A DNA stretch of 64,000 nucleotides from Variovorax sp. 679 (GTDB taxonomy: Bacteria; Pseudomonadota; Gammaproteobacteria; Burkholderiales; Burkholderiaceae_C): the NCBI RefSeq assembly GCF_003952185.1, contig NZ_RXFS01000008.1, forward strand, positions 124,001-188,000, read 5' to 3'. Shown piece after piece: positions 1 through 7,117 of the stretch. The number at the start of each line of letters is the position of its first letter. The first letter of the stretch is position 1. A program made the position numbers and the translations under genes. The notes under the pieces were generated by a model. It searched no databases. It worked only from the letters and a program-made list of their open reading frames with translations, and had not been told where the DNA came from.

Positions 1-96
1 CGGCTTGCCACGCGCCGCATCGAGGAGCTCGCGGAACTGCGCGGCCGGCAGACGCGCATGGCGCTGTACGAGCTGCTGGGGCCTACGCCGCCCTGA
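1..96 (+). CDS. C-terminal fragment of an unknown protein
   Basis: An open frame enters from the left edge and ends at a TGA at 94-96, giving the last 31 residues, a charged helix rich in Arg and Glu. Codon use (G/C in third positions) fits real coding sequence. Too little remains to name the family. Its last 14 bases overlap the 3' end of the TetR gene on the other strand, so the two genes converge tail to tail. A non-coding frame cannot be excluded. Confidence 0.5.
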   Translation, partial: RLATRRIEELAELRGRQTRMALYELLGPTPP

Positions 97-829
97 CCCT
101 GCGCGCGAAGGCTTCCAGCCCGTCGATGGTGATCTGGATGTGCCGCTCGAAGCTGCTGTCGAGCGGCACCGTCGTGCCGTTGTCCCAGCGCAGGATGAAG
201 GCCTTGTTGGCCAGCTGTGCCAGGTTGCGCGTGAGCACCGGGTGGTCGAGCGGGCGAATGGTGTGCACGCGCTCGCGAAGCTCCTCGGCCCAGGCCCGGG
301 TGTTGTCGGCGGGCAGAGGGGAGAACTCCATCGTCAGGAAGCCCAGCATCGCGGCGACCACGCAGTTGTAGGCCTCCAGCAGCGGTTCGCCCTCGAAGCC
401 GGCTTCGGTCAGCGCCGCCAGTACGCCCTCGACCAGTTCGATCGGCAGGCTGCCGTTCGACACGAGCTGCGCGCCCAGCAGCTGTGCCACGTTCGGGTGG
501 CGCCGCACCGCGGCTCGGCAACGGCGGAACAGCTCGGCGATCCAGGCTTGCCAGGTGAGCTTGCCGGGCGGTGGAGCGACTTCGGCCATGACGGTGGCGG
601 CCACCTCCGCCAGCAGCGCCTCGCGCGTGCTCATGTGCCAGTGCACCGTGGCCGGATACACGTCGAGCCGGGCCGCCACCTCGCGCATGCTGAAGGCGCC
701 GAGGCCGAATTCGTCGATCTGCGCCAGCGCCTCCTCGGCGATGCGCTGCTTCGTCAGGGCGCCGCCGCCGGCGGGGCGGCCGGCCGTACGTGGCTTGGGA
801 GGCGATTTCTTCGTCATGGTTGCAGCCAT
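83..829 (-). CDS. TetR/AcrR family transcriptional regulator
   Basis: A 248-residue protein with a TetR-type N-terminal helix-turn-helix at about residues 25-71, including the recognition-helix stretch VYPATVHWHM, then a long helical C-terminal ligand and dimer domain. The first 20 residues are a basic, Pro-rich tail. It is divergent from the class III aminotransferase gene, and a perfect inverted repeat lies between them, so it probably represses that gene and/or itself. The ligand cannot be deduced. No good ribosome-binding site precedes the ATG at 829; a second ATG four codons later is an alternative start. Confidence 0.9.
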   Translation of the reverse strand: MAATMTKKSPPKPRTAGRPAGGGALTKQRIAEEALAQIDEFGLGAFSMREVAARLDVYPATVHWHMSTREALLAEVAATVMAEVAPPPGKLTWQAWIAELFRRCRAAVRRHPNVAQLLGAQLVSNGSLPIELVEGVLAALTEAGFEGEPLLEAYNCVVAAMLGFLTMEFSPLPADNTRAWAEELRERVHTIRPLDHPVLTRNLAQLANKAFILRWDNGTTVPLDSSFERHIQITIDGLEAFARRVRAA

Positions 830-862
830 TGTGCTGCAGTCGGGTTGACGGTATAAACAATA

Positions 863-885
863 TTAATTGAGCATTGATCAATTAA
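863..885. promoter_or_regulatory. Perfect inverted repeat, probable TetR operator
   Basis: TTAATTGA (863-870) and TCAATTAA (878-885) are exact reverse complements separated by 7 bases, in an AT-rich island between the divergent TetR and aminotransferase genes. Size and placement match TetR-family operators. Reading leftward for tetR, TTGATC (880-875) and TTTATA 18 bases on could serve as -35 and -10, so a repressor bound here would block its own promoter. The site is seen; its use by this TetR is inferred. Confidence 0.6.
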
Positions 886-931
886 ATGCGCTGCAAGCGA
901 CGGGCGCGCAACCACCCGAAGGACATCCGCC

Positions 932-2236
932 ATGACCCATGCCGCCATCGACCAGGCCCTTGCCGGAGCGCATCAGCGCTTCACCGAGAACAATCCGGCC
1001 AGCCTTCGACAGTTCGAGGAACAGGCGCGCTACATGCCCGGCGCGAACAGCCGCTCGGTGCTGTTCTATGCGCCGTTTCCGCTGACCATCGCCAAGGGAG
1101 AGGGGGCCGCGCTGTGGGACGCCGACGGCCACCGCTATGCCGACTTCATCGCCGAGTACACGGCCGGCGTCTACGGTCATTCGGCGCCGGAGATCCGCGA
1201 GGCCGTCATCGGCGCGATGCAGGGCGGCATCAACCTCACCGGGCACAACCTGCTCGAAGGCCGGCTTGCCAGGCTCATCTGCGAGCGCTTTCCGCAGATC
1301 GAGCAGCTGCGCTTCACCAATTCGGGCACCGAGGCGAACCTGATGGCGCTGACGGCGGCGCTGCACTTCACGGGACGTCGCAAGCTCGTCGTGTTCTCGG
1401 GCGGCTACCACGGCGGCGTGCTGGGCTTCGGCGCGAAACCGCTTCCGACGACCGTGCCCTTCGATTTCCTCGTGCTGCCCTACAACGACGCGCAAACGGC
1501 GCGCGAGCAGATCGAAAAGCACGGCCCCGAGATCGCCGCCGTGCTGGCCGAGCCGATGCAGGGCGCGAGCGGTTGCATTCCGGGGCGCCTCGACTTTCTG
1601 CAGGCATTGCGCGAATCGGCCACGCGCGTCGGCGCGTTGCTGGTCTTCGACGAGGTGATGACCTCGCGCCTGGCGCCGCAAGGGCTGGCGAACAAGCTGG
1701 GCATTCGCTCGGACCTGACCACGCTCGGCAAGTACATCGGCGGCGGCATGTCCTTCGGCGCCTTCGGCGGGCGCGCCGACGTGATGGCGTTGTTCGACCC
1801 GCGCACCGGGCCGCTGGCCCACTCGGGCACCTTCAACAACAACGTACTGACGATGGCGGCCGGCCATGCCGGGCTCACGAAGCTCTTCACGCCAGAGGCG
1901 GCCGGTGCGCTGGCCGCACGGGGCGATGCGATGCGGCAGCGGCTGAACGCGCTGTGCGCCGGGGAGGGCGTTGCGATGCAGTTCACCGGCGTGGGCTCCT
2001 TGATGAACGCGCACTTCGTGGCCGGAGAGGTGCGCAGCACCGATGACCTGGCGCCGGTCGACGCCCGCCTGCGCCAGCTGCTGTTCTTCCATCTGCTGAG
2101 CGAGGGCATCTACACCTCGCCGCGTGGCTTCGTCGTGCTGTCGCTGCCGCTGACGGATGCGGACATCGACCGCTACGTTGCCGCCGTCGGCAGCTTCATC
2201 GGCGAATACCGGGCATTGCTGCCCTGCGCGAACTAG
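932..2236 (+). CDS. Class III PLP-dependent aminotransferase (glutamate-1-semialdehyde aminomutase-like)
   Basis: A 434-residue fold-type I PLP enzyme of the class III aminotransferase/GSAM group. SGTEA at 131-135 is the phosphate-binding region, the FDEVMTSR stretch (239-246) carries the pyridine-binding Asp, and LGKYIGGGMSFGAFGG holds the Schiff-base lysine K267. GSAM-like enzymes act on glutamate-1-semialdehyde or on various amino donors; the separate location and linked TetR gene suggest a catabolic aminotransferase rather than haem synthesis. Start: GAAGGA sits 8 bases before the ATG. Its TAG stop shares bases with the stop of the oppositely oriented reductase gene (CTAG, 2233-2236). Substrate unknown. 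Confidence 0.85.
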   Translation: MTHAAIDQALAGAHQRFTENNPASLRQFEEQARYMPGANSRSVLFYAPFPLTIAKGEGAALWDADGHRYADFIAEYTAGVYGHSAPEIREAVIGAMQGGINLTGHNLLEGRLARLICERFPQIEQLRFTNSGTEANLMALTAALHFTGRRKLVVFSGGYHGGVLGFGAKPLPTTVPFDFLVLPYNDAQTAREQIEKHGPEIAAVLAEPMQGASGCIPGRLDFLQALRESATRVGALLVFDEVMTSRLAPQGLANKLGIRSDLTTLGKYIGGGMSFGAFGGRADVMALFDPRTGPLAHSGTFNNNVLTMAAGHAGLTKLFTPEAAGALAARGDAMRQRLNALCAGEGVAMQFTGVGSLMNAHFVAGEVRSTDDLAPVDARLRQLLFFHLLSEGIYTSPRGFVVLSLPLTDADIDRYVAAVGSFIGEYRALLPCAN

Positions 2237-3273
2237 CGGGAGCCGGCAACGCCCAGCAGCTCGTGCAGGCGCGTGCTGGTGGTCGTGTACTGCAGCGGCA
2301 CGGCCTTGCCCGGGAACACGATGGCCGTGGCGCCCCATGCGGCCAGCGTGGCCTCGTGGAAGCCGCAGACGATGAGCTTCTTCTTGCCCGGATAGGTGTT
2401 GATGTCGCCCACCGCGAACACACCGCGTTCGCGGGTTTCGTACTTCTCGGTGTCGACCGGCACCTGCTTGCGCTCCAGCTCCAGGCCCCAGTCGGCGATG
2501 GGGCCCAGGCGCGGGGAGATGCCGAGGCAGGCGACCAGCGCGTCGAGCGGCAGGTCGACGGTGGTCGCGTCGGGCGTGGTTATCTGCAATTGCTTGCCAT
2601 CGAAGGCGGTGGGCTGGCCGACCCTGAATGCCAGCTTGCCCTCTGTCACGAGCGCCCGCATGGCGGCGACCGTGGCTTCATCGGCCTGGAAGCCGTCGCG
2701 CCGGTGCACCAGCGTGACCTGCTTCGCGGCGGCCGTGAGCGCGATGGAGGTTTCCAGCGCGATGTCATCGCCGCCGTTGACCACCACCGTCTGGCCCGCA
2801 AAGCGGTCCAGCGAATCGGGGTGATAGAAGAGCGAGCTGCCCTCGAATTGCGCGATGCCCTCGACGGCGATGCGCTTGGGCACGAAGGCCCCGACGCCGG
2901 CCGCGATGAACACCGTCTTCGCGAGGAACGCCTTGCCTGCCGACGTGGTCAGCAGCAGCCGCCCATCGGCCTCGCGCGCCAGCGTCGCAACCTGCTCGCC
3001 GAAATGGAACTGCGGCTTGAACGGCGCCACCTGCTGCAGCAGCGATTGCGCCAGGTCGCGCCCGCTGGTCACCGGCGTGCCGGGAATGTCGTAGATCGGC
3101 TTGTCGCCATACAGCGCCACGCACTGGCCGCCGGCGGCGGGCAGCGCATCGACGATCTGGCAGGAGATTTCGAGCAGGCCCAGCTGGAAGGCCTGGAACA
3201 GCCCCACGGGGCCGGCACCGACGATCAGCGCATCGGTCTCGATGGGAGCGGCGATGGCGGCCGGCTGGTTCAG
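2233..3273 (-). CDS. Ferredoxin-NADP+ reductase, TrxR-like type, probable CTG start
   Basis: A 346-residue two-dinucleotide-binding flavoprotein of the thioredoxin-reductase-like ferredoxin-NADP+ reductase group: FAD-binding GAGPVG at about 19-24, no CxxC redox pair, and a C-terminal GD-containing FAD motif (AVGDINTYPGKKKL). It would move electrons between NADPH and a ferredoxin; the gene just upstream encodes one. Start choice is unusual: there is no ATG, GTG or TTG in frame near the N-terminus without cutting into the FAD motif, but CTG at 3273-3271 overlaps the fdxA stop as CTGA and has GGGGAG 8 bases upstream. A GTG at 3312 is possible, but its GAGGAG is too close to the codon. Confidence 0.85.
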   Translation of the reverse strand: MNQPAAIAAPIETDALIVGAGPVGLFQAFQLGLLEISCQIVDALPAAGGQCVALYGDKPIYDIPGTPVTSGRDLAQSLLQQVAPFKPQFHFGEQVATLAREADGRLLLTTSAGKAFLAKTVFIAAGVGAFVPKRIAVEGIAQFEGSSLFYHPDSLDRFAGQTVVVNGGDDIALETSIALTAAAKQVTLVHRRDGFQADEATVAAMRALVTEGKLAFRVGQPTAFDGKQLQITTPDATTVDLPLDALVACLGISPRLGPIADWGLELERKQVPVDTEKYETRERGVFAVGDINTYPGKKKLIVCGFHEATLAAWGATAIVFPGKAVPLQYTTTSTRLHELLGVAGSR

Positions 3274-3599
3274 CGCACCAGCTCCCCGATCTTGTCCGTC
3301 TTGTCCTTCCACTCCTCGGCGTCGGGCAGGGCGGGCTTGCGCTTGGTGATGCTCTTCCAGCCGTCGGCCAGGGCCAGCTCGGCGTTGATCTTGATGAAGG
3401 CGATCTGGTTCGCGGGAAGGTCTTCCTCGGCGTAGATCGCGTTGACCGGGCACTCGGGAATGCAGACCGCGCAGTCGATGCATTCGTCCGGGTCGATCAC
3501 CAGCATGTTGGGACCTTCGCGGAAGCAGTCGACGGGGCAAACGTCCACGCAGTCGGTGTATTTGCAGCGGATGCAGGCTTCGGAGACGACGTGGGTCAT
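3270..3599 (-). CDS. fdxA: 7Fe ferredoxin FdxA
   Basis: A 109-residue ferredoxin with the two cysteine clusters of the 3Fe-4S/4Fe-4S FdxA family: C9, C12, C17, C21 and C25 in the first half, then CIDCAVCIPECP around 40-51. The C-terminal extension of about 50 residues is typical of FdxA. It is a soluble one-electron carrier. It follows cysN by 41 bases on the same strand and overlaps the reductase gene by 4, so it appears to be part of the sulfate-assimilation transcript, where it could pass electrons from NADPH to the siroheme sulfite reductase. The ribosome-binding site is weak (AAAAGACA). Confidence 0.93.
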   Translation of the reverse strand: MTHVVSEACIRCKYTDCVDVCPVDCFREGPNMLVIDPDECIDCAVCIPECPVNAIYAEEDLPANQIAFIKINAELALADGWKSITKRKPALPDAEEWKDKTDKIGELVR

Positions 3600-3640
3600 T
3601 TGTCTTTTAACGTCAGTGATGTCGGGGGAAACCCCAGATT

Positions 3641-4981
3641 TTAGGCCTTTGCGGCGGAGGGTTGCACGAGCACGGCTGCGGCGGTCTTGTGGGAGGCCGT
3701 ATCGACCAGCACAAGGGAGCCCAGCGCACGCGATTGCGTGAAGGGCAGCACGGCCAGCGGCTGCTGCAGCGCCAGCACCACGTCGCCGATGGCATTGGCT
3801 TCCAACTGCGTCGCCGGCTCCGATTCGAGCGTCGTGATGTTCACGCGATCGACGATGCGCGCCACCTTGGCCTTCACCCAGCGGTGGCCTTGCAGCGCCC
3901 AGTACACGCGGTCCGCGACCAGAGGCTCGTCGTCGAGCCAGGCCACGGTGGCGGTGATCTCGCGCACCGGCTCGAAGGCGCCGGGCGCCAGCAGCCAGTC
4001 GCCGCGCGACACGTCGACCTCGCGGTCGAGCACGATGCCGGCGCTGTGGCCTGCGTGCACCGCCTTCGGCTGGCGCGTGTGGCTCAGCACCTGGGCGACC
4101 GTGGCGGTCTGGTTGCTCGGCAGCACGGTCACGCGCTGGCCGGGTTCCACGTGGCCCGAGGCGACACGGCCCCAGAACACGCGGCGGCCCTGCGAGGTGT
4201 CGGCGGAAGACGAGAACTTCTCGACCCATTGCACCGGGAAGGCGAAGGGCACGGCCTCGTCCTGCGCAGTCACGGGCAGGTCTTCGAGCAATTCGAGCAG
4301 GCTCGGGCCCTCGTAGCCGACCCAATCGGCATGGCGCGTGGCCACGTTCCAGCCCTTGAGAGCGGAAATCGGCACGATGCCCGCGACCTTCACGCCGGCC
4401 GCTTCGGCAAAGGCGTTCAGCGCGGCCGAGATGCGTTCGAAGGCCAGTCCGGCATCGCTGATGGCATCGAGCTTGTTCACCGCGAACACGATCGACTGCA
4501 CGCGCAGCAGATGGCACAGCAGCGAATGGCGGCGCGTCTGCGGCAGCAGCTCGCGCTTGACCACGGTGCCGTCTTCCACTTCGGCGGCCCAGGCCAGCTT
4601 GGTCGCGTCGACCAGCACCACGGCGGCGTCGGCGGCCGAGGCGGCGGTGACCATGTTGCGCGTGTACTGCTCATGGCCCGGCGCGTCGCCGATGATGAAC
4701 TTGCGCTTGGCGGTCGAGAAGTAGCGGTAGGCCACGTCGATGGTGATGCCTTGCTCGCGCTCGGCCGAAAGGCCATCGGTCAGCAGCGCGAGGTCGGTCT
4801 CGCCGCCGCGCTGCACGCCGGCCAGCTGGTCCTGCAGCACGGTCTTGCTGTCGACCAGCAAACGGCCGATGAGCGTGCTCTTGCCGTCGTCGACCGAGCC
4901 GCAGGTGATGAAGCGCAGGGCGGTGCCGGTGTCGCCGTGGACGTCGGCGGGCGAGGCGTTGGAAATTACGGCAGCGTTCAT
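3641..4981 (-). CDS. cysN: Sulfate adenylyltransferase subunit CysN (GTPase)
   Basis: A 446-residue regulatory GTPase subunit of ATP sulfurylase, which with CysD makes adenosine 5'-phosphosulfate (APS) from sulfate and ATP, driven by GTP hydrolysis. Elongation-factor-like motifs are intact: GSVDDGKS (28-35), DAPGH (99-103), NKLD (168-171), followed by beta-barrel domains. There is no fused C-terminal APS kinase domain. Start ATG at 4981 has GGAG 9 bases upstream. It lies after cysD, separated by an unusual 115-base spacer with two hairpins, and just before fdxA. Confidence 0.95.
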   Translation of the reverse strand: MNAAVISNASPADVHGDTGTALRFITCGSVDDGKSTLIGRLLVDSKTVLQDQLAGVQRGGETDLALLTDGLSAEREQGITIDVAYRYFSTAKRKFIIGDAPGHEQYTRNMVTAASAADAAVVLVDATKLAWAAEVEDGTVVKRELLPQTRRHSLLCHLLRVQSIVFAVNKLDAISDAGLAFERISAALNAFAEAAGVKVAGIVPISALKGWNVATRHADWVGYEGPSLLELLEDLPVTAQDEAVPFAFPVQWVEKFSSSADTSQGRRVFWGRVASGHVEPGQRVTVLPSNQTATVAQVLSHTRQPKAVHAGHSAGIVLDREVDVSRGDWLLAPGAFEPVREITATVAWLDDEPLVADRVYWALQGHRWVKAKVARIVDRVNITTLESEPATQLEANAIGDVVLALQQPLAVLPFTQSRALGSLVLVDTASHKTAAAVLVQPSAAKA

Positions 4982-4999
4982 TGAGTGGTTCTCCAATTC

Positions 5000-5096
5000 G
5001 TGGAACACCGCGGAACCGGCCTTGCCGGGCCGCTGGTGTTGCCCCCTTCGAGGGGGTGGGCGTAGCGACACGAAGTGCGCGAAGCCTGGGGGTGGG
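5000..5096. repeat. Candidate extragenic palindromic repeat between cysD and cysN
   Basis: The spacer contains two stem-loops: AACACC (5004-5009) with GGTGTT (5035-5040), enclosing CCGGC/GCCGG (5016-5020 and 5024-5028), then CCCCCT/AGGGGG around a TCG loop (5042-5056), followed by a GC-rich tail. From memory, very similar sequences are scattered through Comamonadaceae genomes; this window holds only one copy, so the repeat status is inferred. It could stabilise cysD mRNA or dampen expression of cysN onward. Confidence 0.5.
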
Positions 5097-6038
5097 TCAG
5101 AAATACCCGTCTTTCTTTCGCTTTTCCATCGAAGCTTCGGACGTCATGTCGTCCATGCGGGTCGCTCCGCGCTCGCTCACGTCGACCGACAGCGTCTCGA
5201 GCACCACGTCGCTCGCGTCGGCTGCCAGGCTTTCCACCGGGCATGTGGTCGTGATGTCGCCCACGGTGCGGAAGCGCACGTCGCGCACCTGCACGGTCTC
5301 GCCGTCGCGCGGCGGGGTGAGTTCGGTCACCGGCACGAGCAGGCCGCGGCGCTCCACCACTTCGCGCTTGTGCGTGTAGTAGATCGAGGGCAGGCCGACT
5401 TCCTCGCGGGCGATGTATTGCCACACGTCGAGCTCGGTCCAGTTCGAAATGGGGAACACGCGGAAGTGTTCGCCCGGGGCGAGGCGGGTGTTGAACAGCG
5501 TCCACAGCTCGGGGCGCTGGTCCTTGGGCTGCCACTGGCCGAAGCTGTCGCGGTGCGAAAAGATGCGCTCCTTGGCGCGCGCCTTTTCCTCGTCGCGGCG
5601 GGCGCCGCCGATCAGCGCGTCGAAGCGGAATTCCTCGATTGCTTCGAGCAGCGTCACCGACTGGTGCGCGTTGCGCGATTCGCCCGGGTGGGCCAGGCGC
5701 ACGGTGCCGCGCTTCATCGAGTCTTCGACGCTGCGAACGATCAGCTCCGCGCCCAGTTCCTTCGCGCGCTGGTCACGGTAGGCGGTCACTTCGGGGAAGT
5801 TGTGGCCCGTGTCGATCATCAGCAGCGGATAGGGAATGCGGCCGACGCCGAAAGCCTTCTCCGCGCACTTCAGCAGCACCAGCGAGTCTTTGCCGCCCGA
5901 GAACAGCAGGGTGGGGCGCTCGAAGGCGGCCGCGACTTCGCGCAGGATGAAGATGGTTTCTTCTTCCAGCGCATCGAGGTGCGTGTTGGACAGGTGCGCC
6001 GGCGGCAGCAGCAGTTCGGTTTCGGTACGGGCGTTCAT
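5097..6038 (-). CDS. cysD: Sulfate adenylyltransferase subunit CysD
   Basis: A 313-residue catalytic subunit of ATP sulfurylase in the PAPS reductase/ATP-pyrophosphatase fold. The P-loop-like SGGKDS is at 47-52, and conserved family segments GRIPYPLLMIDTGHNFPE and GGARRDEEKARAKER follow. It forms APS from ATP and sulfate together with CysN. It is fourth in the minus-strand cys operon, 42 bases after cysH. Length is close to the usual 300-310 residues. Start ATG 6038 is the first in frame and precedes the conserved N-terminal region. Confidence 0.95.
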   Translation of the reverse strand: MNARTETELLLPPAHLSNTHLDALEEETIFILREVAAAFERPTLLFSGGKDSLVLLKCAEKAFGVGRIPYPLLMIDTGHNFPEVTAYRDQRAKELGAELIVRSVEDSMKRGTVRLAHPGESRNAHQSVTLLEAIEEFRFDALIGGARRDEEKARAKERIFSHRDSFGQWQPKDQRPELWTLFNTRLAPGEHFRVFPISNWTELDVWQYIAREEVGLPSIYYTHKREVVERRGLLVPVTELTPPRDGETVQVRDVRFRTVGDITTTCPVESLAADASDVVLETLSVDVSERGATRMDDMTSEASMEKRKKDGYF

Positions 6039-6080
6039 CGGGTGTGTGCTGGATGCGGAGGATCGGTGGGGCGTCGGGTC

Positions 6081-6701
6081 TCAGTGCGACAGGTGCAGTC
6101 CGCACTCGCGGTTGTCTTCGCCCTTGGTCGGGTCCACGTAGTCGAAGTTGTTGGGCAGGCCGTGCTTCTCGCAGTACTCGTAGAGGTCCTTGGACGACCA
6201 GTGCAGCAGCGGTGCGACCTTGATGAGGCCGTCGGGGTTCACGCTGACCGGGTCCATCTGCGCGCGCACGGCCGTGTCGGTGGCCCGCAGTGCGGTGAAC
6301 CAGACCTTGGGCGCCGTCTCGCGCAGTGCGCGGGCGAAGGGCTCCAGCTTTACTTCTTCCGTGAAGGCTGCGTGGCGCGGATCGTCGAGCGCCGGCGTCG
6401 GGCCATCGACGGCTTCACGATGCGCGCGCGAGCGGCGCGGCAGGTAGATGTGCAGGTCCAGGCCCAGCTGCTTCGTTACCTCATCGGCGAAGCGGTAGGT
6501 GGCTTCGGTGTTGTAGCCGTTGTCCATCCACACCACCGGCACGTCGCGCTTCACGCGGGTGACCATGTGCAGGATGACGGCCTCGAAGGGCCGGAAGTTG
6601 GTGGTGACGATCGCAGGCTGGCCCAGGCCGAGCGCCCAGTCCACCAGGCCTTCCGAGTTGCGGCCGAGTTCGGCGTTGATGCGTTCGAGGTCGATGCTCA
6701 T
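6081..6701 (-). CDS. cysH: Phospho/adenylyl-sulfate reductase CysH
   Basis: A 206-residue thioredoxin-dependent reductase that converts APS or PAPS to sulfite. The PP-loop domain is followed by the C-terminal active-site motif ECGLH with catalytic C200. The paired cysteines that bind a [4Fe-4S] cluster in bacterial APS reductases are absent: EE (115-116) stands where CC is expected, and no second CxxC exists. The only other cysteine is C177. It is thus PAPS-type or cluster-free; no APS kinase gene lies in the window. ATG 6701 was chosen because GGAAG sits 8 bases upstream; a GTG five codons earlier also opens the frame. It follows the DUF934 gene closely. Confidence 0.9.
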   Translation of the reverse strand: MSIDLERINAELGRNSEGLVDWALGLGQPAIVTTNFRPFEAVILHMVTRVKRDVPVVWMDNGYNTEATYRFADEVTKQLGLDLHIYLPRRSRAHREAVDGPTPALDDPRHAAFTEEVKLEPFARALRETAPKVWFTALRATDTAVRAQMDPVSVNPDGLIKVAPLLHWSSKDLYEYCEKHGLPNNFDYVDPTKGEDNRECGLHLSH

Positions 6702-6721
6702 GTCCGGTGCTTCCACGCGTC

Positions 6722-7117
6722 TCAGTTGCCGGCCGCGAAGTGCGGAGCGGTCTTCACCGCATCGCCCTGGTAGAAGGCGGCGAAGCGGTCGAACTGGCGC
6801 TGCGCGTCGGAGGCGTCCACGCCCTCCTTGAGCACGGCGCTGGAGAAGCCGGTGCGTTCCATCTGCACCAGCTGGTCGATCAGCACGTCGCCCGTGGCGC
6901 GGATGTCACCGGTGAAGCCGAGGCGGCGGCGCAGCAGGAAGGCCTGGCTGTAGGCGCGGCCATCGGTGAACTTCGGAAAGTTCAGGTCGATGCGCTCGAT
7001 GTCTTCCAGGCACACCTCGATGGCGAGCGGGTCGGCATCGTTGGCCAGCTGCAGCACCTTCGGGTCGCCGTCGTCGATGTGATCTTCGGCGGCAAGAATG
7101 TTCAAAGTCTTTTTCAT
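6722..7117 (-). CDS. DUF934 family protein, sulfite reductase-associated
   Basis: A 131-residue protein of the DUF934 family, often found immediately after NirA-type sulfite reductases in proteobacteria. No catalytic motif is evident; a helical C-terminal region contains LLRRRLGFTGDIRATGDVL. Its ATG overlaps the cysI stop (ATGA) and has a strong GGAGGAAG site inside the cysI end, so translation is coupled. It is probably an accessory for sulfite reduction, by association only. Confidence 0.85.
   Translation of the reverse strand: MKKTLNILAAEDHIDDGDPKVLQLANDADPLAIEVCLEDIERIDLNFPKFTDGRAYSQAFLLRRRLGFTGDIRATGDVLIDQLVQMERTGFSSAVLKEGVDASDAQRQFDRFAAFYQGDAVKTAPHFAAGN

Noticed and set aside
4740..6773. 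A 677-codon plus-strand frame antisense to cysN, cysD and cysH
   Set aside because: It crosses three well-supported genes and a hairpin spacer; low-complexity translation with no domain.
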